From: Sthenelais limicola
Lineage: Eukaryota > Annelida > Polychaeta > Phyllodocida > Sigalionidae
Direction: 5' to 3'
DNA: 64,000 nucleotides
NCBI GenBank assembly: GCA_942159475.1
Contig: OW804102.1
Location: 25,922,873 to 25,986,872 of the forward strand
The notes under the pieces are model-generated. The model did no database searches. It had not been told where the DNA came from and was given only the letters and a program-made list of their open reading frames with translations. Both the position numbers and the translations under genes were made by a program. This document shows, piece after piece, positions 21,349 through 53,738 of the stretch; within the stretch, counting starts at the first letter, position 1, and each line of letters opens with the position of its first letter.

Positions 21349-23115
21349 GTGGGGGGTACTGGAGGATGTACTGGAGGATGTTACTGCAAGAGGAAACTGC
21401 AGGACGTTACTGAAGGAGACAAGTGGAGGAAGGTACTGGAGGAGGATACTGGAGGAGATTACAGAAGGAGGTTGTTGGAGGAGGGTACTGGAGGAGGGTA
21501 CTGGAGGAGGTTACTGAAGGAAGGTACTGGAGGAGGTTACTTGAGGAGGTACTGGAGGAGGGTACTGGAGGAGGGTACTGAAGGAGGTGCTTGGAGGAGG
21601 TTACTGGAGGAGGTACTGGAGGTGCGTACTAGAGGAGGGTACTGGAGGAGGGTACTGGAGGAGGGTACTGGAGGAGGTACTTGGCAGAGGTTACTGGAGG
21701 AGGTTACTGGAGGAGGTTACTGGAGGAGGTTACTGGAGGAGGTTACTGGAGGAGGTTACTGTAGGTGGGTACTGGAGGATGGTACTGGAGGAGGTTACTG
21801 GAGGTGGGTACTGGAGGAGGGTACTGGAGGAGGTTACTGGAGGTGGGTACTGGAGGAGGGTACTGGAGGAGGTTACTGGAGGAGGGTACTGGAGGATGGT
21901 ACGGGAGGAGGTACTGGAGGAGGGTGCTGGAGGAGGTTGCTGGAGGAGGGTACTGGAGGAGGGTACTGGAGGAGGGTACAGGAGGAGGTTACTGGAGGAG
22001 GGTACTGGAGGTGGGTACTGGAGGAGGTACATGAGGAGGTTACTGGAGGAGGGTACTGGAGGAGGGTACTGGAGGATGGTACTGGAGGAGGTTACTGGAG
22101 GTGGGTACTGGAGGGTGGTACTGGAGGAGGTACTGGAGGAGGTACTGGAGGAGGTTACTGGAGGAGGATACTGGAGGTGGTTACTGGAGGATGGTACGGG
22201 AGGAGGTGCTGGAGGAGGTTACTGGAGGAGGAACTGGAGGAGGTACTGGAGGATGGTACAGGAGGAGGGTACTGGAGGAGGTTACTGGAGGAGGGTACTG
22301 GAGGAGGTTACTGGAGGAGGTACTGGAGGAGGTTACTGGAGGAGGTTACTGGAGCAGGTTACTGGAGGAGGAACTGGAGGAGGTACTGGAGGATGGTACA
22401 GGAGGAGGGTACTGGAGGAGGTTACTGGAGGAGGGTACTGGAGGAGGTTACTGGAGGAGGTACTGGAGGAGGTTACTGGAGGAGGTTACTGGAGCAAGTT
22501 ACTGGAGGAGGTACTGGAGGAGGTATTGGAGGAGGTTACTGGAGGAGGGTACTGGAGGAGGTTACTGGACGATGTTACTGGAGGAGGTTACTGGAGGATG
22601 GTACGGGAGGATGGTACGGGAGGAGGTTACTGGAGGAGGGTACTGGAGGAGGGTACTGGAGGAGGTTCTTGGAGGAGGTTACTGGAGGAGGTTAATGTAG
22701 GTGGGTGCTGGAGGAGGGTACTGGAGGAGGGTACTGGAGGAGGTTCTTGGAGGAGGTTACTGGAGGAGGTTACTGTAGGTGGGTACTGGAGGAGGGTACT
22801 GGAGGATGGTACGGGAGGAGGTTACTGGAGGAGGGTACTGGAGGAGGTTACTTGAGGAGGTTACTGAAGGAAGGTACTGGAGGAGGGTACTGGAGGAGGA
22901 TACTGGAGGAGGGTACTGGAGGAGGTTACTGTAGGTGGTTACTGGAGGAGGATACTGGAGGAGGGTACTGGAGGAGGTTACTGTAGGTGGTTACTGGAGG
23001 AGGGTACAGGAGGAGGGTACTGGAGGAGGGTATTGGAGGTTACTGGAGGAGGTACTGGAGGAGGTTACTGGAGGAGGTACTGGAGGATGGTACGGGACGA
23101 AGGTACTGGAGGAGA
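21349..23115. repeat. 1.75-kb G-rich minisatellite, 13/12-bp unit
   Basis: Roughly 135 head-to-tail copies of TACTGGAGGAGG(T/G), with 13-bp units mixed with 12-bp ones. Because 13 is not a multiple of three, the frame shifts constantly and all three plus frames stay open for hundreds of codons. The long predicted peptides (Trp-Arg-Arg and Gly-Gly rich) are artefacts. The G-strand GGAGGAGGG runs could form two-layer G-quadruplexes. Confidence 0.95.
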
Positions 23116-24296
23116 TTATGATTATGTCATATTTATTGGTGTTAAATGTGCTGGAGTTAACCCTCTAACACCAGTGGTCAAAATAAGGGGGAAAGTAGGT
23201 TGCCCTCTGGGCAAGCTACTGACAATATCAGGTTGCCCATCAGAATTGCTGGTTGTCCTGGGTTGATTCAATATTAGTTTATTTTGTAGCTGGGAAATGA
23301 TAATAATTAGACCGACCATGATCAAAGTACTAAATCATCTGAGAATCACCCAATGGGAATTTTTTTTCTGTCCGGAATACTTTGCCAGAAATTATCTTTC
23401 AAAGATTAGGGTTTAGGTTTGGTCATCTATTAGACATTAAAGCAAAAAAATACCATACTTGAACTTCTTTCATTAAGGTGTAATTTGCGGGCAGGTAAAT
23501 TTCTGTGTGCGCGGGTAAATCTCTTTATTTCCCCCGCCTACTTGGGGGGTGAAGTAAAGTTAATTTCACATAATGGTTTGCAATATCTACATAAATCAAA
23601 CGTTGTGCAATATTCATTTGATTTTTGCTCCTACCTAGCTCCTAGTCCTACATGGCACATTGCGATAAAGATGTTAATTCCTCTCACAGGGAATATATAA
23701 AGGCTAGCTGCTTGACATAGCCTGAAATGCTTATTTCCCTACATTGTTCAATATATATCTATGATAAATACATATTAGCAAGTTGGACTAAACTGAATGG
23801 AGAGGCGCTTTCAAGCCATTATATATAGGTCTATGTAGCAAGGCAAGACGCTTGACTAGGGTTTGCCTAGGAAGCGATCACGAAGGCCAGTGAGCCCTAC
23901 GCTGATCGTAAAATACGCTAGTACGATGAAATCCTAATATTTATACGCTGGCAAACTGCTTATAAACGATCATTTGTTACAGTGCATCCCATAGCTGCCA
24001 ATTTTTTTTCATTCAGGATGTTTATACAGCAAAGTCAAAATAAGAGTGATCCAGGATGTGTGCAGACCTAGAAGTCCTGCATTCGCATATTAGAGAAATA
24101 GATTGCAGATGCAAGATATATTTTTGTAATTAATTTTAATCATTAAATCACCTGTGGCTAACACAGGGACCTTGAAAATGTGTTTCCCCATTCTCCTCAT
24201 TCACAGTGAGGAGAATGGGGGATTAAAGAAAACCGAAAATGTGATGCATCAACGACTATGCCCAGTGTTATAATATATGCATGATCTCTAGAGTCC
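23116..24296. other. No gene recognised
   Basis: AT-rich DNA with no exon, RNA or clear repeat. A perfect small inverted repeat around CATTCTCCTCA...TGAGGAGAATG lies at about 24190-24220. Confidence 0.4.
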
Positions 24297-24366
24297 CAGG
24301 GCACTATGGTCAAGTGGTTAGCATCTAGGACTCTGGACATTGTGAATTCAAATGCCAGTGAAGGCA
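24297..24366 (+). pseudogene. tRNA-Gln-like pseudogene or SINE head
   Basis: ATGGTCAAGTGGTTAGCATCT, then GGACTCTGGAC, then TGAATTCAAATGCC follows the layout of eukaryotic tRNA-Gln(CTG): an A-box-like D arm, a CTG anticodon context and a B-box-like T arm. The GCACT and AGTG ends can pair weakly. The anticodon stem and B box carry changes, so it is probably a pseudogene or the 5' head of a SINE. Confidence 0.6.
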
Positions 24367-25482
24367 GCCTTTTTATATTTGTGTCATTTTGTGATTTTAT
24401 GTGATTTTATTTTTTAATTTCACTAATATCTTCACATCTGGGATTTCTTTTAAACTCACACATGTAGTTATTGATGCAATTTCCTTTCAATTAGTGAAAG
24501 AATTAGAGTCTAGGATCGAATTAAGGGAGAAAAGTCTGTTGGATAGGGTTTGGAGACACATAGGTTCTTTGTTATAGAGGTATGGTTGGCAGTCATAAGC
24601 TTGTGTTTATTTTCGGCAAAAATGGTTTTCGTATCATGGGCCATGATACGTCAACATGATACGTCAAAAAAAATAAGCTACCATCTTTCCTTTATAGCCT
24701 ATCTTTTCTTCTACTTTGTTCATTCTTGTTTCTCTTTCGTACGAGATCCTGTTGAAGCAGCACACATGTTTAGTACATGTATCTTGGATATTGTTCTGTT
24801 AATGAAGAAATAAAGGGATTTTATCAACTCCACTGAAAAAGGTGATCAGTATTTAAGGTGGATGGAGATTTACCAAAGGATAATATTTGATAAGGAAGGC
24901 AAATGAAAAGTTGAGTCCACAGATATCCAGGTGGCGCTCTAATGGGATAGGGTCTAGATAGTGCTGCCACCTAGGATTTAGATGGGAAATAGCTGCTGTT
25001 CAAAGGAGAGGAAAGTCAACCTCAATCTATCAGGGCCACAACATATTGTTTAGGAGAACGGGACTTCAATCAATTCGTTAGCAATGAAAGTATATTTTAT
25101 AACTAGGTAGTATCAAACACCATTTGTGCACCAGCCAAGAAAGGAGGTCATTAATCTGTTTAGTCTATGCCTATTGTAATAATAGCCCCTGGACTGTTCA
25201 AGGTAGCGACTAAGGTCACTTGGGTGGCATATCTATAATTTACTTATTCATTTTATTCCACAAACCGGTAGTCTTTTTGTCCTAGGGGGACGAGGTAATC
25301 AATATGGAGAAAATCCTAGTATAAAAAACCTAGAATATTTCAGTCACAACAGAAGTCAGAGATTTTTAAATTAAACAAGACGTACTGTAGGGAAGGTGAA
25401 GTTTAATTATAATTTATTCAAGACACCATGAGGGGTGTTCAGCTTCAGGAAAGTCTGAGAGCCCATGATTATGTGATGTCTC
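24367..25482. other. No gene recognised
   Basis: AT-rich. The small frame 24550-24813 has no domain. A short inverted CATGATACG / CGTATCATG occurs near 24630-24665. Confidence 0.35.
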
Positions 25483-25835
25483 TTAAAGCTGCACTCTCTG
25501 CTACTGTTGGTAAAAAAGTAAATATTTTCTACTCTTTGTTCCATTTTTACCAACTCACATGAACGTTATTCGAGCAACATTTTGGAGGATTTTGTCCTGT
25601 AGTTTTTCTACAGGGATTCTAAAACATCCTCATTTGTATTTGGAGGACACGCCGGAATCCTTTCCTGGAATGGTTACTTATTATCGCTCATCAGCAGCAG
25701 TTTTCCCTTGGCAGATTTGACTGAATTCTTATATAAACAGCAGTGGAATATTGATAAATTGAGTCCCATAATTCATTATATTATTAAATTTGGTAAGATT
25801 TTACTTGTCGTAATAGCTGAGAATACAGCTTTAAT
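25483..25835. mobile_element. MITE family A, copy 1
   Basis: The left end CTTAAAGCTGCACTCTCTGC mirrors the right end GCTGAGAATACAGCTTTAA. The inside holds a hairpin CCTGTAGTTTTTCTACAGG (about 25596-25614) and AATTTGGTAAGATTTT near the right end. Both are shared with copies at 31579-31805 and 35352-35513. Confidence 0.8.
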
Positions 25836-28800
25836 TACTAGATGCTTCTTAGCAAACAATGTAAATATTTACCTCCAGCAAGGAAATTATTCAAAAAAAT
25901 GATTCACTTTATTACACTAGATAGGGACCACGGTCTTTGACAGAAGTTTTTTTATTGTAAGAACCAAATCTTTCTCCTATTCATGGGACAATTAATAAAT
26001 GCTGTGTAATTCTTTATTCAGCGTTTATTTAGCAAAATCATCAATAAGAACACAACAATGTTTTTCACCAGTTATACTTTTAATTATCAGCTCTTCATAC
26101 ATGTATATAGATAAGTAAGGCACTTGGGTTTAATTAACCATTTCTATAGACCATTATCTAATCAACATTTGAATTATTTAACCATTTAACATTTCTTTTC
26201 ATCAATGCACAGAACAACTTTGTTCTAGGAAACTGTATAAAGTGTTAACTGCTCCCAAGGAAACAATCTTTGGAAATGATGGACAATTTCTTTAAAATGA
26301 ATACACCATGTTGAAGGAAGATTTTCCTGCTCAACTTGGAAGTTTAAACACTTGATAAGGAATTGTTTTTATTTTTCCTTGATACTTAAAACTTTAAAGT
26401 TGAAATCAGTCCAACATTTTCATGAAATCAAATCCTCTAAGAGAGCGATATTTCAAGAGGAAACAGTAAATTTACAAATTTGACTATGATTGAAGATATC
26501 CAGCACTATCACTGTAAAGTGACTACACCACATCATTTTTCAACATGGACAATATTTGCCTACTTTTAAAGTTTTTAAAAATTTATCAAATACATTTTTT
26601 TTTTTACAAAATCATTGAAACCCTTTGATAAGTGTGATAACAGGTAATTATGATAACAGTTATGTATGAGCATTGTATATATAATATTTGCATTATTTTA
26701 CCTACATTTCAACATTTTATTATCAGCATTATTGGTGATTACGTGATGTTGATCTATGTTAAAAGTTTATAGATCTTCCCTTTAGAAAGTGACCTTAAAT
26801 GGAGATTTGCTTAAGGGTGATTAAAACATTACTTCTTGTCAAAAATTCCTGATTGGGCATACTGGTCCTTACAACTACGACCAACAATAGTTGGTACAAG
26901 GAAATAATGTTGATAGAAAAATGAAAGACTGGATTAAATTGTGACCAATCTACAAATGTGGTCAAATTTCTTTTCAAAAAGAGGTCACGATTAAAGGAGA
27001 TATCTATAAATCCAACTAAAATGGGATGTTACTCTATAGATGAGTACAATATGGCATAGTACACTGTACATGTTTGATTTTAAACTCGTGATTAAAATCG
27101 GTGGGATTTTGCAAGATGTTTCTTCTACTAATAACCTTGCCTTTCCTGATGTATAGGAGAAAGAGCAGGTAAAGACTAACCATTTTAAGATATTGACACA
27201 TGGAATCCTAATAATATTTCTTTCATTAAAAATATATTGATTTATTTTGCACCAGGTACGAGATTGCATTCTGAATCAATCCTTACAAAAGTCTGAGAGA
27301 GAAAACGCCACATTTAAATAATTATTATTCATCACTTAAGGATAGCCCAGTTTAATACGCATTTCCAGATTAAACGAACCAAATATATTTTGTTTACCTT
27401 TTTGTACAGTACTGCTAAATAAGAGAAAAAATAAGAATATAGAAATAGCTAATTAGTTGTTCTACCCTGATGTTCGGCCTTAAGAGTAGAACAAAAAGAG
27501 TTTTTAAAAGAATAGTCCAAATTAATTATAATTGCACCTGTATCAAAATGGGCTTTAAATAATGGCACAGTTATATACATTCGTAACAAAACAGTTTTTT
27601 ACCACTTCATATAGAAAGCATAAAACTTCAATATACACAGACTTTTTTCTCTCTCCCTCTCCCAAATTGGCAGTGATGGTATAAAACAAGATACTTCTTT
27701 ATCCAATCTAATTCCCTGCATAAACTTTTATTAGTACAAAAATTTTATTTATTTGATGAGAATTATCTATGAAAGAGACTGAGTAGTAGTAATAGAAGTA
27801 TAAGGAGCGTTCCACTGTCTTTTTCACAACTGCTAAGAACTAAGACATACTTCGGACAACAATAATGAACAAAATCCAACCAACCAAGATTTTCTTTTAG
27901 AATCCATCATACCAAGGTCAGACCACCATCACATTTGCAAAATTAAAAGTTAAAGGTTTTAATCACTGTAGTAGATGATGAAGATGGAGACATTTTGTTT
28001 CATTATCCACTTAACAAGAAAGGATTATAAGGAAGAAGGAGGTAACATGTATATATCCTTCAACAAGTCCATTGGTGGTCACTTCAGATGAGTCCACTGG
28101 TCAGTTAACACTGGTTAGTTTAGGTGCTGGACTGGTCATTCTGTGGTGATCACTTTACACTTATACCACCAACAAATACCCGAAAAACGGTCATCCACTG
28201 AAACTGAAGCACAGTTTCTGATTCTGATAGCTGTGATAATAGTTAGTGATTCACAGTTTGAATTAGACCTTTAGAAATCAAATATTTTGAATGCCACTGG
28301 CCTTTCACTGTCTTTCATGTCTTTGAGAACCATGGCTTTTGATTGTAAAAGCTTTTAACAGTTTCTAGAACTTTCTTGAAATTTGACAGTGATCACAACT
28401 TAGATTTCCAAAATTTTCCAAGATTGAAATCCGTTATTCCCATTGAAGTCCAAGGAAAGCATGAAGATAAAAATCAGGCAATTATATTTAGATAAATCTG
28501 TTTCTTCCTTTCGCACTTCCCTTTCGGCCAAAGGTTGTATCAATGTACATACACTGTGCATCTATTATACACTTGTATACAGATGTGTTTCTATCCTTTA
28601 TAGTGTCACAGATGTGTTTATATCCACTATAGTGTACACTTGATGTCCTCTTGGATGTAATTAAAATTGTCAGTACATGAGCCAGTGCTTCCTTCCAGAG
28701 ACCACTCCGTATAATAGCTCCCTGTGGTTCTATATATGTATAATCCTGTTATGCGGGAATGAATGAATTGATGATTCAGCAGCTCCCCTTTATAACCGAG

Positions 28801-29319
28801 TCACTCATGAGTCTATTTATAGTAACATATGCTCATATTTTGAGCAACTCAACCTTCTCCTTCACCTACTCCCTTTATGTCAGTGTATATGAAACAATAT
28901 GGTCAACAACATGTCCTCTTGTTTATACATTATTCCTTCCTTAGGACAAATGAAAAGCTCCTTCTATATTAACATATGGCATTCTCCAAATTGTCTCCCA
29001 TTGCTTTCTTTCTTAATGACAATATGTTGCTAAATATCTCCATATAATATATCCATACATCTGTGGGTTGAATCATAGGTAACATTATCCATGTTTGCGT
29101 TTCTTGATCCGTTTTCATCGCGTACCATTATACATACATACATCTATGTATAAACACATCATAATGTCTCGTCATACAAAAAATATTATAGAAATGTACA
29201 GAGTCCGATTAGAAAGGTTGGTTAGCAGCTAACAATTATAACCATTTTGTATATGTATTATTATCATCATAATTATCAATATAACATTATAATAATAAAA
29301 TAATAGAGACCTAGGCATG
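25836..29319. other. Downstream of the LL5 gene; 3' UTR and flank
   Basis: AT-rich sequence without a coding match. The LL5 3' UTR must lie in the upper part. Minus-strand AATAAA hexamers are present around 27725-27755, but which poly(A) site is used cannot be told. Confidence 0.4.
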
Positions 29320-48780
<19,461 letters not shown>

Positions 48781-48889
48781 CTGCAAACATAACAAAAAAG
48801 GGTTATTAAAATTTAGTGGACATAAAGTACTTTTCTATAATTCGTAGGAGGAAGGTAGGTGAGGAAGGAGAAGTAGTATAGGATGTAGG

Positions 48890-49610
48890 ATGAAGAATAG
48901 AAGGACAACCAGAAGAGGAGGGAAGAAAGGGAGGAAGGAAGAGGAGAGGGGAAGAAGGGGAGGAAGGAAGAGGGGGAGAGGGGTAGAAAGGAAGGAAGTA
49001 GAAGGAAGAGGAGGGGGAAGAAGGGGAGGAAGGAACGGGGGAGGGGAGAAGGGGAGGAAGGAAGGGGGAAGGGAAGAAGGGGAGGAAGGAAGGGGAGGGA
49101 AGAAGGGGAGGAAGGAAGGGGGAGGGAAGGAGGGGAGGAAGGAAGGGGGAGGGAAGAAGGGGAGGAAGGAAGGGGGAGGGAAGAAGGGGAGGAAGGAAGG
49201 GGGAGGGAAGGAGGGGAGGAAGGAAGGGGGAGGGAAGAAGGGGAGGAAGGAAGGGGGAGGGAAGAAGGGGAGGAAGGAAGGGGGAGGGAAGAAGGGGAGG
49301 AAGGAAGGGGAGGGAAGAAGGGGAGGAAGGAAGGGGGGAGGGAAGAAGGGGAGGAAGGAAGGGGGGAGGGAAGAAGGGGAGGAAGGAAGGGGGAGGGAAG
49401 AAGGGGAGGAAGGAAGGGGGAGGGAAGAAGGGGAGGAAGGAAGGGGGAGGGAAGAAGGGGAGGAAGGAAGGGGGAGGGAAGAAGGGGAGGAAGGAAGGGG
49501 GAGGGAAGAAGGGGGAGGGAAGAAGGGGAGGAAGGAAGGGGGAGGGAAGAAGGGGAGGAAGGAAGGGGGGAGGGAAGGAAGGGGGGAGGGAAGGAAGGAG
49601 GGGGAGCAGC
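48890..49610. repeat. Polypurine 27-bp tandem array
   Basis: About 25 copies of GGGGAGGAAGGAAGGGGGAG GGAAGAA, with occasional deletions, are almost purely purine on the plus strand for over 700 bp. The purine-rich flank extends to about 49740. A period of 27 keeps several frames open on both strands (up to 379 codons on the minus strand, Pro/Ser/Leu rich). These are artefacts. Long mirror-symmetric purine tracts can form triplex or quadruplex DNA. Confidence 0.95.
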
Positions 49611-49740
49611 AGGGTAAGGACAGGGAGGTGGAGGGGAAGAGGAAGAATAGAAGGAGGAGGTGGAGGAAGAACAGGAAAAGGAAGAGAAGCAGGGTGAGGT
49701 AGAGGAGGAGGACAGACAAATTGAGAAAGAAGACAGGGAG

Positions 49741-51189
49741 AGGTGAAAAGGAAGACCTACAAAAAAGAACAACACACGAGGAAGGAGACACAGAATTACA
49801 AAAACCAGAAAGAGATGAAAGAAGATATGAATACAACAAAAACACAACAACAAGACTCTGCATATAAACCGGGGTAATAACTCAGGAGGTAAACCAGGAT
49901 AGGCGACAACCCAGGAGTACAAGTCACCCTTATGATGTCTAGGAAACATCACAATACCCCCACTATGTATTCTCTATATACCCCTCTATAAACATACATA
50001 TACTACACTGCACAAGGCTTAAACTTAAAACATAAGATAATGTTTTTATGACAAATTCCCTCATGGCGCATGGGAATGAAAAGTCGAGAAGGACAATGAA
50101 GAATGCATTCAGCTAAATCACCAAGGTTGGTTGTTTTGTTTTTTGTTTTACCCACTTAGCAATGTTGAGTTAGGTACAAAAGAATATTCAACTACAAACA
50201 TAGTTAACCAAATAAAAACAATTATTTTCGCATGAACTTTGGTGTTCCATACATATTAAAGAATGTATCTGCCCCTATCAAGACTAAAGTTTTTAATTTT
50301 CAGATTGACTTATATTTAAAAGACGAATCTGGATGTATATGATGGGAACTGAGATATGTCTAAACTACGAAATACCAATGATTTGTTTTTACTCGAATAC
50401 TAATGATTATCATATGGAGCAGAAGTTTCAAATTTCACCTCAGCTGATCGAACAGAGCAATGATTCATGCATGACAACATGTGTCCACTTGAATCCGTTT
50501 TTACCCAACCACCTATCATAATGTACAGAATCCTATTTCTAAAGAATAGGTAAAATTATTTCATATCACTCAGACCGAGGGAAAATGGATCATAATATCA
50601 ATCTACCCAAGTACCTGTTAATTCATCAATGGCAGAATAATCTGAATTACTGCTACAAAATACAGCAAATAAAGAAAATCTATCAAAAATAAACTCACTA
50701 TCTCAACGAAGTAACATTATACAAGATATTCCAAATTTTCAAAGTATAATGATAATCCTAGAGATATGCATAATGCTAGTCCTTATCTCTCTCACAATCG
50801 AGTTATCAGGATCACTCTCTCCAGTACCTTCTCCCATGTAAAGTTAACATCCTTCTCCTGTACCTCCTCCAGTAGCCCTCTATACCCTCTCTGTGTGTAA
50901 TCATACCAGCACGAACTCTGTGACTAACTATGGGACCCTGGGTGGGAGCATGCTCACTATGTATGTCCATAGGGATGGACTAGATTCTATCCTTTTTCCA
51001 CATAAGCACAAGAAAAACACAAGGTGATAGCTAGTGTTTAAACAACAAGGTGTTATCTCGGATAAAGCGTTGATGTGAGTTGTGGTTTTATATTTACTCC
51101 ACACTGCTACCAAAAGAAAGGAATAATAATCGAAAATTAAGACACTTTTCCTTGCAAAATTAATTGCTGGCAGATTGGGAATTTGTATT
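49741..51189. other. No gene recognised
   Basis: A 63-base stretch at 50828-50890 could be read as a minus-strand exon (RGYRGLLEEVQEKDVNFTWEK) between weak splice signals, but it is not supported by family features. Otherwise AT-rich DNA. Confidence 0.35.
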
Positions 51190-51945
51190 TGTATTGTGAT
51201 ATTAAATATCAGGGATAGGAGTCCAGATTTGTATTGGGATATTAAATATCAGAGATAGGAGTCCAGATTTGTATTCAGATAGTAAATATCAGGGATAGGA
51301 TTCCAGATTTGTATTGTGATATTAAATATCAGGGATATATCAGATTTGTATTGTGATATTGAATACCAGAGATAGGAGTCCAGATTTGTATTGGGATATT
51401 AAATATCAGAGATAGGAGTCCAGATTTGTATTGGGATATTAAATATCAGGGATAGGAGTCCAGATCTGTATTGGGATATTAAATATCAGGGATAGGAGTC
51501 CAGATCTGTATTGGGATATTAAATATCAGGGATAGGAGTCCAGATTTGTATTGGGATATTAAATATCAGGGATAGGAGTCCAGATTTGTATTGGGATATT
51601 AAATATCAGGGATAGGAGTCCAGATCTGTATTGGGATATTAAATATCAGGGATAGGAGTCCAGATCTGTATTGGGATATTAAATATCAGGGATAGGAGTC
51701 CAGATCTGTATTGGGATATTAAATATCAGGGATAGAAGTCCAGATTTGTATTGGGATATTAAATATCAAAGGCATGAGAGTCCAGATCTGTATTGGGATA
51801 TTAAATATCAGGGATAGGACTCCACATCTGTATTGGGATATTAAATATCAGGGATAGGAGTCCAGATTTGTATTGGGATATTAAATATCAGGGATAGGAG
51901 TCCAGATTTGCATTGGGATATTAAATATCAAAGGCATGAGACCCC
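51190..51945. repeat. 40-bp tandem array, about 19 copies
   Basis: The unit is AGGAGTCCAGATTTGTATTG GGATATTAAATATCAGGGAT. Central units differ only at T/C in GAT(T/C)TG, while edge units are more diverged and some carry CAAAGGCATGAG instead of CAGGGATAGGAG. Each unit includes the near-palindrome GATATTAAATATC. Confidence 0.95.
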
Positions 51946-52222
51946 AGGCTCTACATACTGGCAGTATACATATAGACAGGGAGGGGTAACATGTGCTGAC
52001 CACTGCCTGTACATGCTACTGTGTGTTGTCAGACAGTAAGACTTATATATGCTGGTAGCAGCCCCTTACTCACAATGGTAAATATAGCACCTATAATACT
52101 ACATCTCCTACATCACTATGGCTACATACACAGGCCTTGTTTACCCCTTACTTCATTATGTATGGCTCATACCCTTCCTCCTTGTGTAACCCACAGTCCT
52201 GCCATATCCCTTGTTCCTCTTC

Positions 52223-52259
<37 letters not shown>

Positions 52260-53222
52260 ACCATTATCCTATTTCAATCCACTCTTCTCTATTGTACCTA
52301 GTAAAGCCCCTGCAAAAAGGCTCTTGTATGAGTATGAGCTAATGTCGTCATTCCCATATCATTTCTTTTTTTTTCAAATGTTTATTTCTCCAGATGTTAT
52401 ATAAGGGCATGGCTTTGCCAGTCAATATTGATCAAGGATCAAGTCAAGGACTTGATTTTCACCTTGAACCTGTCTTAGACATTGCACAAGTCAATTTTTA
52501 GGTTCATTTCCAGGTACCTTTCTGATCCCTATTTCTTTTTATAAAAGCAATAAATGTAATAAGTTGGTCATATAGTCACTTTTTCCACAAAGGAGTTTCT
52601 TTTTCAGCCTCCTTTAATCACTCAATCATGGGTCATGCTATTCAGCGTGGGCGATCATGTGACATTGTCTCTCCATCCCTCATGTTCTCTAACCCTCAGA
52701 ATGTCCACCATCTTGAATCTTGACTTGCATGGAATTATGTGTGAAAACACAAGCCTCCATTTTTCCCATCATGCATTTATTTAGTTTTCATAAATCATTA
52801 ATACAAGCTACGATAGTGGTCAAAATACTTTTGCAATTTCGATAAAAATGTTACTAAATATTTGAATGTCAGGCCTGAATTGAATCTGTCCCAGCATGCA
52901 CTGCAATAGACATGCGCAGTGAGACATGCAAACCCGCTATTAGAAGCTCTACACATTTGGTAAATACAGGGTTACTTAAAGCAACAATGTTAAAATGTGA
53001 TCCCTATATTCGTGCACCAACGTTTTGCATGAGTTTTTATCATAATGTTAATGAGCCTGACTTCTGACAAAATGTTTTGAGTGAGTCACATGTAAGTGGC
53101 CGGGGTATAGAGGTGGGACTATCCACCCATGAGCAACTCAGACCAGAAACACATGGTAGAGAGTGACTCAACACTGGCCACATGTAACTATAGTGTGTTC
53201 CATATAGACTGACTCGCTTTAT
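51946..53222. other. No gene recognised; CTCCTG microsatellite
   Basis: A (CTGCTC)6-type hexanucleotide run lies at about 52222-52259. The open frame around it (52021-52404) has no domain. No exon was recognised. Confidence 0.45.
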
Positions 53223-53448
53223 GGGCCAGATCATTAGAAAATGTTCAATTCATGAATTGGCAACTTTAAATATTCAGTAAATTCTGCTGAGAAAGGGATG
53301 AATACTAGGAATATCTGAGTATATTTGGTATTGTGTTGATCATGAATATCATTTTGCCTATGGTGAACTGTTTGAACCTCATTATGTGTTGAATTTGTGT
53401 TGAGAAAATTGGTGAAGGCGAAATGTACATTTTCTGACGATCTGACCC
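53223..53448. mobile_element. MITE family B, copy 2
   Basis: The left end GGGCCAGATCATTAGAAAAT GTTCAATT mirrors the right end AAATGTACATTTTCTGACGA TCTGACCC. The inside shares GAGTATATTTGGTATTGTG and the overall order with copy 1 at 17400-17630. It is 226 bp with no transposase. Confidence 0.85.
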
Positions 53449-53537
53449 ATACATTGTGTCCATAATAATGGAGCTAATGGGGTAGAAGAGCGTGTGGGGC
53501 GGTGGGGGGTGTAGTATTTCCTCTCAAGAATAGATAG

Positions 53538-53738
53538 AAGTATACTGCCACAGGAGTTAGTGGAAGAATAGCTAAAGAGCTAAACTAAACACTCATAAAA
53601 CGTAATACAATAGTAGTATACTACCCCAGGAGTTAGTGGAAGACCAACTATATGAGCTGGACTAAACAGCCTGCCAAAACACGATACAACAATAGTCTAT
53701 TAAATGGTAGTATACTACCCTAGGAGTTAGTGGAAGAC
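53538..53738. repeat. Degenerate repeat, three copies of AGTATACTACC...GTTAGTGGAAGA
   Basis: Copies of AGTATACT(A/G)CC(C/A)(C/T)AGGAGTTAG TGGAAGA lie at about 53538, 53615 and 53708, separated by 45-65 bp of related ACTAAAC...CGATACAA-type sequence. Confidence 0.8.

Noticed and set aside
21349..22855. Plus-strand open frames of 448 and 422 codons
   Set aside because: They are translations of the 12/13-bp minisatellite. All three plus frames are open, and the peptides are only Gly/Trp/Arg/Leu/Glu repeats.
24297..24366. Functional tRNA-Gln gene
   Set aside because: The anticodon stem and T-arm consensus are broken, so it was called a pseudogene or SINE head instead.
48813..49952. Minus-strand open frames of 379 and 342 codons and a plus frame of 270 codons
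   Set aside because: They are produced by the polypurine 27-bp array. The Pro/Ser/Leu and Gly/Lys/Glu repeats have no domain, and several frames are open at once.
50828..50890. Possible 21-codon LL5 exon (minus strand)
   Set aside because: Splice signals are weak (GTACTG donor), and the sequence resembles the TACTGGAGGAGGTAC minisatellite unit rather than PHLDB coiled coil.
51190..51945. CRISPR-like array (regular 40-bp repeats)
   Set aside because: There are no unique spacers. It is a direct tandem repeat in an animal genome.
52021..52404. Plus-strand 127-codon open frame
   Set aside because: It contains a Ser-Cys run from a CTGCTC microsatellite and has no domain.
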